Shown here in pieces: positions 10,491-20,062 of a stretch of 64,000 nt of DNA (its first letter is position 1; the number at the start of each line of letters is the position of its first letter). This stretch comes from Bacteroidaceae bacterium. Its GTDB lineage: Bacteria > Bacteroidota > Bacteroidia > Bacteroidales > Bacteroidaceae. The stretch covers positions 62,001 through 126,000 of the forward strand of contig JAGCVH010000003.1 of the NCBI GenBank assembly GCA_017962495.1, written 5' to 3'. A program made the translations under genes and the position numbers. Below the pieces are notes generated by a model. That model made no database searches, was not told where the DNA came from, and saw only the letters and a list, made by a program, of their open reading frames with translations.

Positions 10491-11942
10491 TTACTCTCCC
10501 GAATGCTTGAACTTGCTGTACACCACTTGCATCTTGATGGGTGTATCTCCTCCAACAAGTCGGATGCTGTTGAGGTTCAAGTCGTGATTGACGCTCACTT
10601 GATAGGTGTAGCCGTCGCGAGTCGTCGAACTGGTGGTAACGGGTACTAACACCACTTTGTTCCAGTCCTCGACATACTTGTTCCATTCCTCGCTTGTGAT
10701 TCCACCCTTTTCGTAGGCGGCCTTCTTGGTCTCGTATTCGCGCTTGCAATAGACAAGCAGACGACAGATGTTGTCGAAGGAATAGGTGTTGTCGGAGGAT
10801 TTGAAGGAAGTGGTGTAACTCGTTCGTCCGTTTGCAACCTGATTGGTGGCAAAGAAGTTACGCATCTCGCCCTTCCTCACCATAAGCAATTCGGAAGGAG
10901 TGCCCAACTGATACTCGTTCTGCGTTTTGTTGTAACGCGTAAGCACGATGCGAGCAAGGCTTATGCTGTCGGTTGCATGCTTGCCCATGAACAAGTCTTC
11001 GATGGGTAGGGTCATTTCTGTGCAAATGCCGGCAGGCGTCTTCAGGTATGTGCAACTGTTGTCACTCAGAAGGGGTGTCAGGTCGCTATTGTCGAAGTGT
11101 GTGCTCTGAATGACCTCAGGCGTGGAGGCAAAGCGAGTGACAGCACTATAGACGGTGTCTTCTGCCTCATCGGCATAACGATAAAAGATGTTCAGCGTTC
11201 CCACATAAACTGAGAGCATAGTGCCTTCGCCGTTCGATGTGCGGAAGTAAAGGCCTGGAAAGACATTACGAATGAAATGATACGAATCGGCAAAGTTGCT
11301 CGGTTTCTCGTAGTATTTCTCCAGAATGCGCTGTCCCAGAGAGGTGGGCAGAGTAATCTTCACATTGGGGTTGTATGTCGAACTGGAGAGGGTAGTGGAG
11401 GCCTGATTATAGTCCTTGGGCGTAAAGATGCGCTCGGCAATGGGCTTGGAATCGGCATTCAGGTATTTCGACAAGTCGATGTCGGTGTAGTAAACGGAAT
11501 CCTCACTGAGAATATTCTTTTGGGAAAGCTCGTACACTTCCAGCTTCATGGGATTGGTGTCGTCGCCAAGATAGCTATCGAAATAGAGGTGTACCTCACA
11601 CGAATCGCACTGAAGGACACCACGCGTCTCCACATTGTCTATGTCGCCCACCATCGCTTCGCGTGGAGGGAAGTTGTAGTCTTCCGTCGTGTGGAACTGA
11701 GCGGCAAAGCTTGCGTTGACCTCTGTATCGGTTTCTGGGTCGTAGATTCGTCCCACATAACACTTTGTGCTGTTTGCCACAACCGAATCCATTGCGATGG
11801 AACGAGTGGTAACATTAAATACTTCGGTGGAGTTCGTAATGCCGTCTTCATCCGAATGAATGCCCAGAGTGCCAGTGTTGTCGTCACAAGCAGCAATAAC
11901 GATTGTCAGTAATATGCTGAGGGCTTGAAGTAGTTTTCGCAT
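10491..11942 (-). CDS. DUF4270 domain lipoprotein
   Basis: A 483-residue protein with a lipoprotein signal peptide (lipobox IVIAAC, Cys near residue 19) followed by a beta-rich body typical of the Bacteroidetes family DUF4270, with the early stretch VGRIYDPETDTEV. It should be anchored in the outer membrane or periplasm. Function is unknown. It lies 11 bp behind the GT5-like gene, so the two are probably one transcript, a neighbourhood I recognise from other Bacteroidetes next to panC. Confidence 0.8.
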   Translation of the reverse strand: MRKLLQALSILLTIVIAACDDNTGTLGIHSDEDGITNSTEVFNVTTRSIAMDSVVANSTKCYVGRIYDPETDTEVNASFAAQFHTTEDYNFPPREAMVGDIDNVETRGVLQCDSCEVHLYFDSYLGDDTNPMKLEVYELSQKNILSEDSVYYTDIDLSKYLNADSKPIAERIFTPKDYNQASTTLSSSTYNPNVKITLPTSLGQRILEKYYEKPSNFADSYHFIRNVFPGLYFRTSNGEGTMLSVYVGTLNIFYRYADEAEDTVYSAVTRFASTPEVIQSTHFDNSDLTPLLSDNSCTYLKTPAGICTEMTLPIEDLFMGKHATDSISLARIVLTRYNKTQNEYQLGTPSELLMVRKGEMRNFFATNQVANGRTSYTTSFKSSDNTYSFDNICRLLVYCKREYETKKAAYEKGGITSEEWNKYVEDWNKVVLVPVTTSSTTRDGYTYQVSVNHDLNLNSIRLVGGDTPIKMQVVYSKFKHSGE

Positions 11943-11953
11943 GATGGTGGGGA

Positions 11954-12784
11954 TTAGTCTTCTGGGTTTACTGATCTGTTCTCACTCCACACTTGGTCGA
12001 AGAAGTCGATGTAGTCGTTAGGCGTAACGCCCTTTCCTGCAATGATGGGCTTGCCTGCATCCTTGGCGTATCTCATGATGCCGGATTGAGGCTGATTGCG
12101 CTCAAACGCCACTCCGTCGGAATACTTGATGGCCAACTTCATCCAATCGTTTGGCATCAGATTGTCACCAAACTCACTGATGCAATCGGGACCTGCATTG
12201 CGGTATGCAATAACTTGTCCTGCGTCTTCTCCGCTGGGCAATGTCAACTTGTTGGGCGAAACGGTGTAAACCACTCTGCAGTCGCGGAAACAAGGCTCGT
12301 CGGCATAGGCCGTCTTGAGATACAAAGGAACCATCGACGATATCCATCCCTGACAATGCACGATATCGGGTGTCCAACGCAGTTTCTTCACCGTCTCAAG
12401 GACGCTTCGGGCATAGAAGACGCAACGGGCAAAATTGTCGGTGTATTCTTTGCCTTCAAGGTCGCATTCCTCCAAGCGCTTTGCGAAGAAATCATCATCA
12501 TCGATGAAATAGACCTGCATGCGTGTTCCCACGATAGAGGCCACCTTGATGATAAGTTGATAGTCGGTATCGTTGATTATCAAGTTCATACCTGAAATGC
12601 GCTGAACGGGATGAAGCTGATTGCGACGTTCGTTGATGTTTCCCCACTTGGGCATAAACGTGCGAACTTCGCGATTCAAGTCAAGGGCTGCAATGGGAAT
12701 GTCACGACCCAGTGCAGTAAGGTTTGAATCCGGAACGTATGGGTTTATTTCTTGCGTAATAAATAAAATCTTTTCCGCTTTCAT
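11954..12784 (-). CDS. Glycogen/starch synthase catalytic-domain protein (short GT5)
   Basis: A 276-residue protein matching the N-terminal Rossmann domain of glycogen synthases: KILFITQEINPYVPDS, DIPIAALDLNREVRTFMPKWG and PDIVHCQGW. Usual GlgA is about 480 residues with a second domain and a KxGGL sugar-nucleotide loop; both the loop and the second domain are absent or heavily changed, so glycogen synthase activity is doubtful. The ATG at 12784 is preferred; an upstream TTG lies inside the promoter -7 box. It is divergent from panC and leads the DUF4270 gene. Confidence 0.75.
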   Translation of the reverse strand: MKAEKILFITQEINPYVPDSNLTALGRDIPIAALDLNREVRTFMPKWGNINERRNQLHPVQRISGMNLIINDTDYQLIIKVASIVGTRMQVYFIDDDDFFAKRLEECDLEGKEYTDNFARCVFYARSVLETVKKLRWTPDIVHCQGWISSMVPLYLKTAYADEPCFRDCRVVYTVSPNKLTLPSGEDAGQVIAYRNAGPDCISEFGDNLMPNDWMKLAIKYSDGVAFERNQPQSGIMRYAKDAGKPIIAGKGVTPNDYIDFFDQVWSENRSVNPED

Positions 12785-12805
12785 CACTTTATGGTTTTTG
12801 TCGTG

Positions 12806-12813
12806 CAAAGTTA
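12806..12813 (-). promoter_or_regulatory. Promoter -7 box for the GT5-like/DUF4270 transcript
   Basis: TAACTTTG on the minus strand, 21 bp before the ATG at 12784. No good -33 TTTG is seen at 19-21 bp. Confidence 0.55.
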
Positions 12814-13028
12814 CAAAAAAACTTTGACAAGTGAGCCCTTTTCTATCGTTTTATGCCCATATTTTACCTTTTTTAGTGATTTATTGCCTTGTTTGTTTCG
12901 CTATTTCGATTATTATGCGTTATTTTGCACTCCGAAAAACAAAAAAGAGTAACTTGTCGCTCGGCCCGATGGAACGCAATTACAAGCGCAGTGGCTGAAT
13001 AAACACGAGACTCGTAACTTGAAATTTG

Positions 13029-13036
13029 TAACTTTG
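13029..13036 (+). promoter_or_regulatory. Promoter -7 box overlapping the 5' end of panC
   Basis: TAACTTTG ends only 3 bp before the panC ATG at 13040. If used, the transcript would start at or next to the start codon (leaderless). No -33 TTTG is seen. Confidence 0.45.
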
Positions 13037-13039
13037 CTG

Positions 13040-13891
13040 ATGAAACGGATTTATACTATTGCCAAACTCAAGGCCGAACTGAGGAAAGCACGCGAAAAGG
13101 GTAAGACTATTGGTCTTGTTCCCACTATGGGAGCTTTGCACGAGGGACACGCTTCCCTGGTGCGGCGTAGTGTATCGGAGAATGATGTCACCGTGGTAAG
13201 TGTTTTCCTCAATCCCACGCAGTTTAACGATCAGACCGACTTGGCCAAGTATCCTCGCACGCTCGAGGCTGACTGCCAGTTGCTGGAGTCTTGTGGAGCC
13301 AATATCGTATTTGCTCCCTCAGTGGAGGAGGTTTACCCCGAACCCGATACGCGACACTTCAGCTATCCTCCCACAGACAGCGTGATGGAAGGCGCTTTCC
13401 GTCCTGGACATTTCAATGGTGTTTGTCAGGTTGTGAGTAAGCTCTTCATGATGGTTGAACCCGATCGTGCCTATTTTGGCGAAAAGGATTTCCAGCAGAT
13501 AGCCGTAATCCGCCGTATGGTGGATGACCTCGGTTTCCGTCTTCAGATAGTTCCTTGTCCCGTTGTTCGTGAAGCTACGGGTTTGGCTATGAGCAGTCGC
13601 AATACCTTGCTTACTGACGAAGAGCGATTAACAGCCGCCCACATTTATAAGACCTTGAAGGAAAGCAAAGAGTGGGCAAAAACGATGACCGTGCAGGAAG
13701 TCCACGACCGCGTGGTGGAGCAAATCAATGCTATACCAGCCCTCGAAGTACAGTACTATAGCATTGTTGATGGACTTTCACTTGCCGATGTTACCGATTG
13801 GAAGCAGAGCGACGACATCGTTGGTTGCATCACTGTATTCTGTGGCTCACAGCCCATTCGACTGATTGATCACATTCGTTATAAGGGCTAA
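13040..13891 (+). CDS. panC: Pantoate-beta-alanine ligase
   Basis: A 283-residue enzyme of normal length. It joins pantoate and beta-alanine using ATP to form pantothenate in the cytoplasm. Visible family motifs are the HIGH-like [13 protein letters not shown] near residues 29-41, [18 protein letters not shown], and the KMSKS-equivalent MSSRN. The start at 13040 ([10 protein letters not shown]) fits other PanC N-termini; an in-frame TTG upstream lies inside the promoter box. It is followed after 47 bp by panD, whose product supplies beta-alanine, so the pair is a pantothenate operon. Confidence 0.96.
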   Translation: MKRIYTIAKLKAELRKAREKGKTIGLVPTMGALHEGHASLVRRSVSENDVTVVSVFLNPTQFNDQTDLAKYPRTLEADCQLLESCGANIVFAPSVEEVYPEPDTRHFSYPPTDSVMEGAFRPGHFNGVCQVVSKLFMMVEPDRAYFGEKDFQQIAVIRRMVDDLGFRLQIVPCPVVREATGLAMSSRNTLLTDEERLTAAHIYKTLKESKEWAKTMTVQEVHDRVVEQINAIPALEVQYYSIVDGLSLADVTDWKQSDDIVGCITVFCGSQPIRLIDHIRYKG

Positions 13892-13938
13892 AGGTTATTT
13901 CTCAATTTTCAATCTTAATTTACAAGTCTTACGACGCC

Positions 13939-14280
13939 ATGATGATAGAAGTTTTGAAATCGAAGTTGCATTGCGTGCAAGTGACAGAGGCGAATCTCAA
14001 TTACATGGGAAGCGTTACCATCGACGAGGATTTGATGGATGCGGCAGGACTCATTGCTGGTGAGAAGGTTCAAGTTGTCAATAACAACAATGGGGAGCGT
14101 TTCGAAACCTATGTGATACGAGGAGAGCGTGGAAGTGGTTGTATCTGCCTCAATGGTGCTGCAGCACGCAAAGTTCAGGTGGGTGATGTCTGCATCATCA
14201 TGTCTTATGCGCTCATGGACTTTGAAGAGGCGAAAACTTTTCAACCTCACATAGTCTTTCCCGAAAACAATCGCGTATAG
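13939..14280 (+). CDS. panD: Aspartate 1-decarboxylase proenzyme
   Basis: A 113-residue protein, the usual size for PanD, which makes beta-alanine from aspartate. The self-cleavage site is visible as Gly24-Ser25 in NYMGSVTID; Ser25 becomes the pyruvoyl group. The conserved Lys9 in KSKLH and the NGAAAR motif are present. Two adjacent ATGs (13939, 13942) could both serve. It is downstream of panC in the same transcript and is followed by a terminator. Confidence 0.96.
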   Translation: MMIEVLKSKLHCVQVTEANLNYMGSVTIDEDLMDAAGLIAGEKVQVVNNNNGERFETYVIRGERGSGCICLNGAAARKVQVGDVCIIMSYALMDFEEAKTFQPHIVFPENNRV

Positions 14281-14304
14281 TTTCACCCAATAGTGATAAA
14301 GAAG

Positions 14305-14336
14305 AAGGCGAGCCCCCGTGTGGAGGTTCGCCTTTT
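14305..14336 (+). terminator. Terminator of panC-panD
   Basis: Stem AAGGCGAGCC paired with GGTTCGCCTT (one G-T and minor mismatch) followed by four T, 24 bp after the panD stop. Confidence 0.8.
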
Positions 14337-14389
14337 CCATTTACAGATTTGTCGTGTGAATAATCTTCGTACAAATTGTACTCGAGTTA

Positions 14390-14794
14390 TTATTCCTCGC
14401 ACAACTCTGTCAAAATGCCGCAAGTCGATTTCGGATGCAGGAAAGCGATGTGCAGGCCGTCGGCACCCTTGCGAGGAGCCTTGTCAATCAGGCGGATACC
14501 CTTTTCGTCGCACATAGCGAGGGCTTCGCTCACACCATCTTCAACCTTGAAAGCTACGTGGTGAACGCCACGACCTCCGTTGTCCAGGAACTTCTGCACG
14601 GTGCTCTCGGGGCAAGTGGGCTCCAGCAACTCAAGCTTCACTTCACCAACCTTCAGGAAAGCAGTCTTCACTTTCTGGTCTTCAACGACCTCGGTCTTGT
14701 ACACTTCCAGACCCAAAACGTCCTGGAAATAGGGCAGTACGGCATCAATGCTTTGTACGGCAATGCCCAGATGTTCGATTCTTGAAATCTTCAT
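14390..14794 (-). CDS. mce: Methylmalonyl-CoA epimerase
   Basis: A 134-residue vicinal-oxygen-chelate fold protein of usual size. It interconverts the (2R) and (2S) forms of methylmalonyl-CoA in the succinate-propionate pathway used by Prevotella-type fermenters. Metal-ligand regions are visible: IEHLGIAV (His8), VKLELLEP and GVHHVAFKV, and the C-terminal GILTELCEE carries the last Glu. It stands alone with a textbook promoter. Confidence 0.93.
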   Translation of the reverse strand: MKISRIEHLGIAVQSIDAVLPYFQDVLGLEVYKTEVVEDQKVKTAFLKVGEVKLELLEPTCPESTVQKFLDNGGRGVHHVAFKVEDGVSEALAMCDEKGIRLIDKAPRKGADGLHIAFLHPKSTCGILTELCEE

Positions 14795-14845
14795 AATGTG
14801 TTTAGTGATTTAAAGATTAAATAACATGTATGGTTTTATTTGCTA

Positions 14846-14877
14846 CAAAGTTACGAAGAAGTGAGTAATATGCCAAA
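14846..14877 (-). promoter_or_regulatory. Promoter of the methylmalonyl-CoA epimerase gene
   Basis: Minus-strand TTTG (14874-14877), 20-bp spacer, TAACTTTG (14846-14853): a full consensus match 51 bp upstream of the start. Confidence 0.8.
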
Positions 14878-14993
14878 TAAAAATAAGTTTTTCTTGCTAT
14901 GCAATTCCTATTGTAGTCTTCGCATCAAATTCATGTGTTTAGATGCAGAATAATGAAAAATGATATTTATTGTGCATAAAATCCCTTTTCGAT

Positions 14994-15025
14994 TTTGTTA
15001 TTACCATGAAAATTACCTAATTTTG
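14994..15025 (+). promoter_or_regulatory. Promoter of the M48 lipoprotein peptidase gene
   Basis: TTTG (14994-14997), 20-bp spacer, TAATTTTG (15018-15025), 55 bp before the ATG at 15081. Confidence 0.75.
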
Positions 15026-15080
15026 TCGAATGTATGTGATAAGAGTGAAAAATAAAGAGTTAATAAATAATTTTATCAAA

Positions 15081-15947
15081 ATGAAGAACTTTAGATCATT
15101 ACTTCTTGTGGCACTTGCAATGCTTACCGTTGCATGTGGTACCACCAACACCGTGCCCATTACTGGGCGTAAAACGCATCTGCTCGTCGATGACGCACAG
15201 GTTCTAAGTCTCAGTTCCCAACAGTATCAGGATTACATGAAGGGTGCTCAGCTATCAACAAACACCGCTAATACCGCTATGGTGAAGCGTGTAGGCCAGC
15301 GCCTTTCAACAGCTGTAGAGACATACCTCAGAGACAATGGTTATGCCAGCGAGTTGCAGAATTACCAATGGGAATTCAACCTCGTTGCTAATAAGCAGGT
15401 CAACGCTTTCTGTATGCCTGGTGGCAAGATTGTTGTTTACGAAGGTATGCTTCCCGTTACTCAGGACGAGACAAGCCTTGCCATCGTACTCGGTCATGAG
15501 ATAGCACATGCCGTTGCTAAACATTCTGCCGAACAACTTTCAAAGCAAATGCGTCAGCAATATGCTGCACAAATCGGTAGTAACGTGCTTTCGCAGGCAG
15601 CACAGGCAAAAGGCTTGAGCACGACAACAACGGCACTCGCCGAAATGGTGGGACAGCTGGGTTTCAAGTTCGCCAACCTCAAGTATTCGCGTGATAATGA
15701 AACTGAAGCCGATCACCTTGGTCTCATCTTTGCTGCAATGGCAGGTTACGACCCACGTTTGGCCATACCTTTCTGGGAACGTATGTCGCAGCAGGGTGGC
15801 AATAACGTGAGTGAATTGTTCAGCGACCATCCTTCTGACGCCAAACGTATGGCAGCTCTGCAGAAGCGTATGCCTGAGGCACTGAAGTACTACAATCCTC
15901 CTGTGTCTGCACCAGCGCAGAAGAGTACAACGACAAAGAAAAAGTAA
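15081..15947 (+). CDS. M48-family zinc metallopeptidase lipoprotein
   Basis: A 288-residue protein with a lipoprotein signal peptide (lipobox TVACG). The zinc site HEIAHAVAKH starts at residue 139, and the third ligand Glu lies in DNETEADHLG. The organisation matches periplasmic M48 proteases (BepA/LoiP type) that degrade misfolded outer-membrane proteins. No C-terminal TPR domain is present, so it is of the short LoiP-like form. The start at 15081 follows the promoter and gives a clean signal peptide; the in-frame ATG at 15030 lies closer to the promoter but adds a poorly fitting segment. Confidence 0.9.
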   Translation: MKNFRSLLLVALAMLTVACGTTNTVPITGRKTHLLVDDAQVLSLSSQQYQDYMKGAQLSTNTANTAMVKRVGQRLSTAVETYLRDNGYASELQNYQWEFNLVANKQVNAFCMPGGKIVVYEGMLPVTQDETSLAIVLGHEIAHAVAKHSAEQLSKQMRQQYAAQIGSNVLSQAAQAKGLSTTTTALAEMVGQLGFKFANLKYSRDNETEADHLGLIFAAMAGYDPRLAIPFWERMSQQGGNNVSELFSDHPSDAKRMAALQKRMPEALKYYNPPVSAPAQKSTTTKKK

Positions 15948-15957
15948 CTGGAGTTTC

Positions 15958-15991
15958 AAAAGTGGGAATCGCAAATCGGTTCCCACTTTTT
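15958..15991. terminator. Bidirectional terminator between convergent genes
   Basis: A 14-bp stem (AAAAGTGGGAATCG with CGGTTCCCACTTTT) around loop CAAAT, flanked by A and T runs, between the M48 gene and the convergent TonB receptor gene ending at 16008. Confidence 0.85.
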
Positions 15992-16007
15992 GTTAGATAT
16001 CATTCCC

Positions 16008-18416
16008 TTAAAACTCAATAAGGAATCGCCCGTTAATCATGCGACCAGTGAGGTAGTTGGGGACGGCAAACTGGGCTCCGGAAACATTGGTTACCCAATA
16101 GTAGCCTGAGACGTTGGAGAAGCCGAAGATGTTGAAGCAGTCGAGGCCGAGCCAGATGTTCTTAACGGCGTTGTGACGAAGATGGCGGTCTTCGTTGTTC
16201 AAAGCGCGGAAGTTCATACCAATGTCAACACGCTTGTAGGCGGGTGCACGGAAGGCTTGGCGCTCAAGTCCAGTGTGTGGTGGACCAAATGGCAATCCGT
16301 CGGCAAAGGATGCGCGGAGATTCATTTTCCAACGTGTAGTGTTGGGGAAGTAGTCAGAGAAGAAGAAGTTTAGGTTCCAACGCTGGTCGGTGGGTTGTGG
16401 AATTTTCTTCCCGTTCAGGGTCATCTGTGCCTTCATCACACCAATGCTTATCCAACTGTCAGTACCCTTGACGAACTCTCCATACACCTTCAGGTCGATA
16501 CCAGCCACAAAGCCTTTCGCAATGTTCTGACCATAATAGACAATCTTTACATTATCCACATTATAGGGGTTGATGCGACTTTGCGCCTTGTAATAGACTT
16601 CAGTAGTGAAGCGGAAGGGGCGTTCGGCCATTCGGAACCTATATTCCATTGCCGTGAGCACTTGGAAGGAACGTTGCGACTTGATGTCCTTGTTCAGGCG
16701 AACGATAGTGTTTCCTTCGGTAGTGATGGTGTCTCGCAATTCCTTGTAGAAGGGTCGTTGATAGTAGAGTCCCGTGGCCAGTCGGAAAGTTAGATTGTCG
16801 TTTTTCTTTGGGACGAATCCCATGGAGACACGAGGTGAGAAGAGCCATTCGCCGTTCCAAGTCCAGTAGGAGAGGCGCGCGCCGTAGTTGACGCTGAGGA
16901 TGCCCACCTGCGACTCTTTGCGCCAGGTGTCTTGAACGAACATCTCCATATGGTTGCTTGTGATGTCGTTCACGCTCTTCAGATTGTAGATGAGCATGAG
17001 GTCGCGTCCTGTGTGTGGGATGCTGTATCCGCTGGAGTCGCGGCTTTCCCATTCTCGCGTGTTCTCCTTGATGGTCTCGTGCTTCCAGGCAATGCCGGCG
17101 AGCAGGGTGTGGTATCTGCGACGCAGGTCATAGGCGAGTTTCAGGCTTTTCGTACTGCTGGTGAGCAGGTTTCGGGCGTGTTCCATATAGGTTCCCACAG
17201 CCAGTTGGTCGTCGCCGTTGGTCTCATTGAGCCAATATTGACCTTGGATGTCGTAGGTCTCGCGTTCCTTAGTGGAGAAAGCAGAGAAGGCGAGGGAGAG
17301 GTTTGAACGGTCGTTTAGTCTACGAGTGAGTTTTGCTGTTCCGAAAAGTGTGCGGAAGAGGTCTTCCTCCTTACCATCGAAATAGACGCGAAATGACTTC
17401 ACATCCTCCATCGTTCCAAAGCGTGTCTCTCGGTCTTTCGGTACAAAGTTGTAGTTGTTCTTTGAGATGTATCCTATGACGTCGAATGTCCAATTTCGGG
17501 AAGGTGACCATGAGAAATAGGCCTGATAGTCGAGGAAACGGGGACGGTATTCGCCCTTTGTCTCCAGCGAGCCCAGCATGTATTGGTTGGTTTTGTAACG
17601 CAGGCCGTTAGAAAAGGATACCTTTTTTGTACCGTAACCAGCATAAGCATTAGCGCCGAGTAGACTTCCTTGCAATGAACCTTCCCAACCACGCGGTCGA
17701 TGGTAAGTGATGTCGAGCACGCTGGACATCTTGTCGCCGTACTTGGCTTCAAAGCCTCCTGCCGAGAAATCGACCTTCTCCACCATGTCGCTATTGATGA
17801 CGGACAGACCCTCCTGCTGACCACTGCTGATTAGCAATGGACGGTAGATCTCAACGCCATTGATGTACACGAAATTCTCATCGAACGAACCTCCTCTAAC
17901 GTTGTATTGGCTGGAGAGTTCGTTGTGAGAAGATACGCCGGCTTGTGTGGCAACTAGTTCTTCTACGGCATTTCCTGTTGTGGAGGGGAGGCGCTTGAGT
18001 TCCTCGGTGTTCAACGTCTGGTTTTGATTCATCTGCCTCCGTTGTTCCAACACTTCCACGTCGTCGAGTTGGCGGTCGTTGGATTTCATAACCACATTCA
18101 ATACCAGTTCGCCTACAGGCTTCTTAAGAACACGCTGGCGCTTTTGGAATCCCATCATCTGGAATATAACTACCACACTATCAGCCTTTCGGAATGTTAT
18201 GTTATACTTTCCATCCAAGTTGGCAGTAGTGGCAATTCCTTGTCCCTCGATGCGAACCATCACCATTGGGATGGGCTCTTGATTCTCATCGACAATGCTT
18301 CCACGCAAACGCACTTTCGTGGTGTCGGTCGGCGTATCCTGAGCGTAAACGACATTACTATGCCCCGTGAAGAGCATAGCCAGAACAAGGAATATGGCAA
18401 AGCATCTCTGCGTCAT
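16008..18416 (-). CDS. TonB-dependent receptor with carboxypeptidase-regulatory-like domain
   Basis: An 802-residue outer-membrane protein with a signal peptide ending near VVYAQD. Residues about 35-120 form the CarboxypepD-regulatory-like domain, then a plug domain (LPSTTGNAVEELVATQAG, YNVRGGSFDENFVYINGVE) and a 22-strand-type barrel ending in FLIEF. It lacks the SusC-specific motifs and has no SusD neighbour, so it resembles receptors for iron complexes, cofactors or peptides; the substrate cannot be read. It appears to be a single gene, with the terminator at 15958-15991 shared with its convergent neighbour. Confidence 0.88.
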   Translation of the reverse strand: MTQRCFAIFLVLAMLFTGHSNVVYAQDTPTDTTKVRLRGSIVDENQEPIPMVMVRIEGQGIATTANLDGKYNITFRKADSVVVIFQMMGFQKRQRVLKKPVGELVLNVVMKSNDRQLDDVEVLEQRRQMNQNQTLNTEELKRLPSTTGNAVEELVATQAGVSSHNELSSQYNVRGGSFDENFVYINGVEIYRPLLISSGQQEGLSVINSDMVEKVDFSAGGFEAKYGDKMSSVLDITYHRPRGWEGSLQGSLLGANAYAGYGTKKVSFSNGLRYKTNQYMLGSLETKGEYRPRFLDYQAYFSWSPSRNWTFDVIGYISKNNYNFVPKDRETRFGTMEDVKSFRVYFDGKEEDLFRTLFGTAKLTRRLNDRSNLSLAFSAFSTKERETYDIQGQYWLNETNGDDQLAVGTYMEHARNLLTSSTKSLKLAYDLRRRYHTLLAGIAWKHETIKENTREWESRDSSGYSIPHTGRDLMLIYNLKSVNDITSNHMEMFVQDTWRKESQVGILSVNYGARLSYWTWNGEWLFSPRVSMGFVPKKNDNLTFRLATGLYYQRPFYKELRDTITTEGNTIVRLNKDIKSQRSFQVLTAMEYRFRMAERPFRFTTEVYYKAQSRINPYNVDNVKIVYYGQNIAKGFVAGIDLKVYGEFVKGTDSWISIGVMKAQMTLNGKKIPQPTDQRWNLNFFFSDYFPNTTRWKMNLRASFADGLPFGPPHTGLERQAFRAPAYKRVDIGMNFRALNNEDRHLRHNAVKNIWLGLDCFNIFGFSNVSGYYWVTNVSGAQFAVPNYLTGRMINGRFLIEF

Positions 18417-18453
18417 ACTTTATATATAACGCGCACGAAAGGAAAATATTGCC

Positions 18454-18951
18454 CTATTGGATGCTTAAAGTGAAACTACCGTTGGCGCGGCTGTAAAGCG
18501 TTGAACTAATCGATGTGATATTGCCTTTCAAACCTTCGCCACCAACGCTCGACCAAGACCCCGTTTCTCCATCAGCGGCATTGTTCCACCTGGCCTCGAA
18601 GCGGCAAGTGTAGATACCTGGAGTTGCGTCGCTGGGAATCGTAGTCACCCATTGTGGGTCATTGTAGTTGCTCTCTCCCCCCTCGTTATTTCCGTAGAAG
18701 AGGAGTGAACCTTCTTCTTCTGAAGCTCCGTTTCGCCTGATTTCCCACGTGTACTTAGCACCATAGAGATAGCGGCCTTTCTGTTTCTGCACGGCGGTGA
18801 TAGTCACTTTATCGCCCGGATGCAGAATAGTGGAAGGTTCTACACGGAAACCCTCATAAATGGGGGGCATTGCGCCTTCGTCGTCGTCATTACAGGCGGT
18901 AAAACCGAAGATGGCTACTGAAACCAGTAGGAATAAAAAGATTTTTTTCAT
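18454..18951 (-). CDS. Lipoprotein, immunoglobulin-like fold, unknown function
   Basis: A 165-residue protein with a lipoprotein signal peptide (GFTACND). The body is beta-rich with Ig-like features such as LHPGDKVTITA and ATPGIYTCRFEARW. I do not recognise a named family. Its ATG overlaps the Maf stop codon (ATGA), so it is translated from the same leftward operon and is its last gene. Confidence 0.75.
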   Translation of the reverse strand: MKKIFLFLLVSVAIFGFTACNDDDEGAMPPIYEGFRVEPSTILHPGDKVTITAVQKQKGRYLYGAKYTWEIRRNGASEEEGSLLFYGNNEGGESNYNDPQWVTTIPSDATPGIYTCRFEARWNNAADGETGSWSSVGGEGLKGNITSISSTLYSRANGSFTLSIQ

Positions 18952-19520
18952 GATATAAATTGTTTGAGTTCTTTATAAAGTCGTTGTACAGGAAGTCCCA
19001 TAACATTGAAGTACGAACCTTCGATGCGTTCCACTCCCACAAAGCCTATCCATTCTTGAATGCCATAGGCTCCGGCTTTGTCCATAGGATGAAAGTTTTG
19101 GACGTAATATAGAATTTCTTCGTCGGAAAGGTTATCGAAAGTGACATCGCTAATGACGGCAAAGGTACGCTGTTTCTCCCTCGTCAGCAGAGTGACTCCC
19201 GTTATGACTTGATGAGTACGTCCACGCAAGACTTGCAGCATGCACTTTGCCTCCTCTTCGTCATGAGGCTTTCCCAGTACTTGTCCGTCGAGCCATACTA
19301 TCGTGTCAGCGGTGATAAGCACCTCATCATCGGCAATCGTGGCTTTGTAGGCATTGGCTTTTTTCTGGGAGATAGTTTGTGCTATCTCTTCTCCACCGAG
19401 TCCTTCAGGATACGACTCGTCTATGCCAGGAAGCAATCTTACCTCGAAGTCAAGCCCTAATCCTTTTAATAATTCCTTCCTTCGCGGACTGGCGCTAGCA
19501 AGAACAATTTTATAATTCAT
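18948..19520 (-). CDS. maf: Maf-family nucleotide pyrophosphatase
   Basis: A 190-residue house-cleaning enzyme that hydrolyses dTTP/UTP or modified nucleotides. The signature ASASPRRKELL is at the N-terminus, followed by ITADTIVWLDGQVLGKP, RGRTHQVITGV and DKAGAYGIQ. The ATG at 19520 (MNYKIVLAS) gives the standard N-terminus; an ATG at 19532 would add a few residues. It lies 23 bp behind the KdsC-like gene and overlaps the next lipoprotein gene by 4 bp. Confidence 0.93.
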   Translation of the reverse strand: MNYKIVLASASPRRKELLKGLGLDFEVRLLPGIDESYPEGLGGEEIAQTISQKKANAYKATIADDEVLITADTIVWLDGQVLGKPHDEEEAKCMLQVLRGRTHQVITGVTLLTREKQRTFAVISDVTFDNLSDEEILYYVQNFHPMDKAGAYGIQEWIGFVGVERIEGSYFNVMGLPVQRLYKELKQFIS

Positions 19521-19543
19521 ATTGCACTTCATCACTTCTCATC

Positions 19544-20062
19544 TTACCATCCAAAAGCCCTCTTATCTGCCATCCAAGTGCCTTGAGCTCGCATTACCTG
19601 TTCCACCACATCTCTTACGCACCCTTCGCCACCTTTGCAAGGACTTATGTATCGACTAATCTCCTTAATTTCATGTGCAGCATCGGCAGGACAGCAGGGG
19701 AGTCCACATCGGTTCATTACTTCATAATCAGGGATGTCATCGCCCATATAAAGCACTTCTTCGTCGCTCAGACCATATTTCTTCAGTAGTTCTTCGTAAA
19801 CCACCATTTTCACTTCTGCACCAATGCGAACCTCCTTGACTCCTAATCCTTCGTAACGAACCCTGACGGATTCCACTCTTGCCCCTGTGATGACGGCAAT
19901 AATCAAACCCATCTTCACCGCCAGTTGAAGGGCATATCCGTCCTTGATGTTCACCGTTCTGCACGGCACACCGTCGTTGTTCATCGGGATGGTTTCCTGA
20001 CTCAGCACCCCATCCACATCCATTATAATGGCTCGTATCTTTTTCAGTTCATAGTTTATCAT
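19544..20062 (-). CDS. kdsC: HAD-family phosphatase, KdsC-like
   Basis: A 172-residue small HAD protein. Motif I DVDGVL with nucleophile Asp, motif II VITGA, and motif IV MGDDIPD are in place, and the size matches KdsC, the 3-deoxy-manno-octulosonate 8-phosphate phosphatase of lipid A-core synthesis. Related sugar-acid phosphatases have the same look, so KdsC is the likely rather than certain role. The gene overlaps the DUF2520 gene by 14 bp and precedes maf. Confidence 0.85.
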   Translation of the reverse strand: MINYELKKIRAIIMDVDGVLSQETIPMNNDGVPCRTVNIKDGYALQLAVKMGLIIAVITGARVESVRVRYEGLGVKEVRIGAEVKMVVYEELLKKYGLSDEEVLYMGDDIPDYEVMNRCGLPCCPADAAHEIKEISRYISPCKGGEGCVRDVVEQVMRAQGTWMADKRAFGW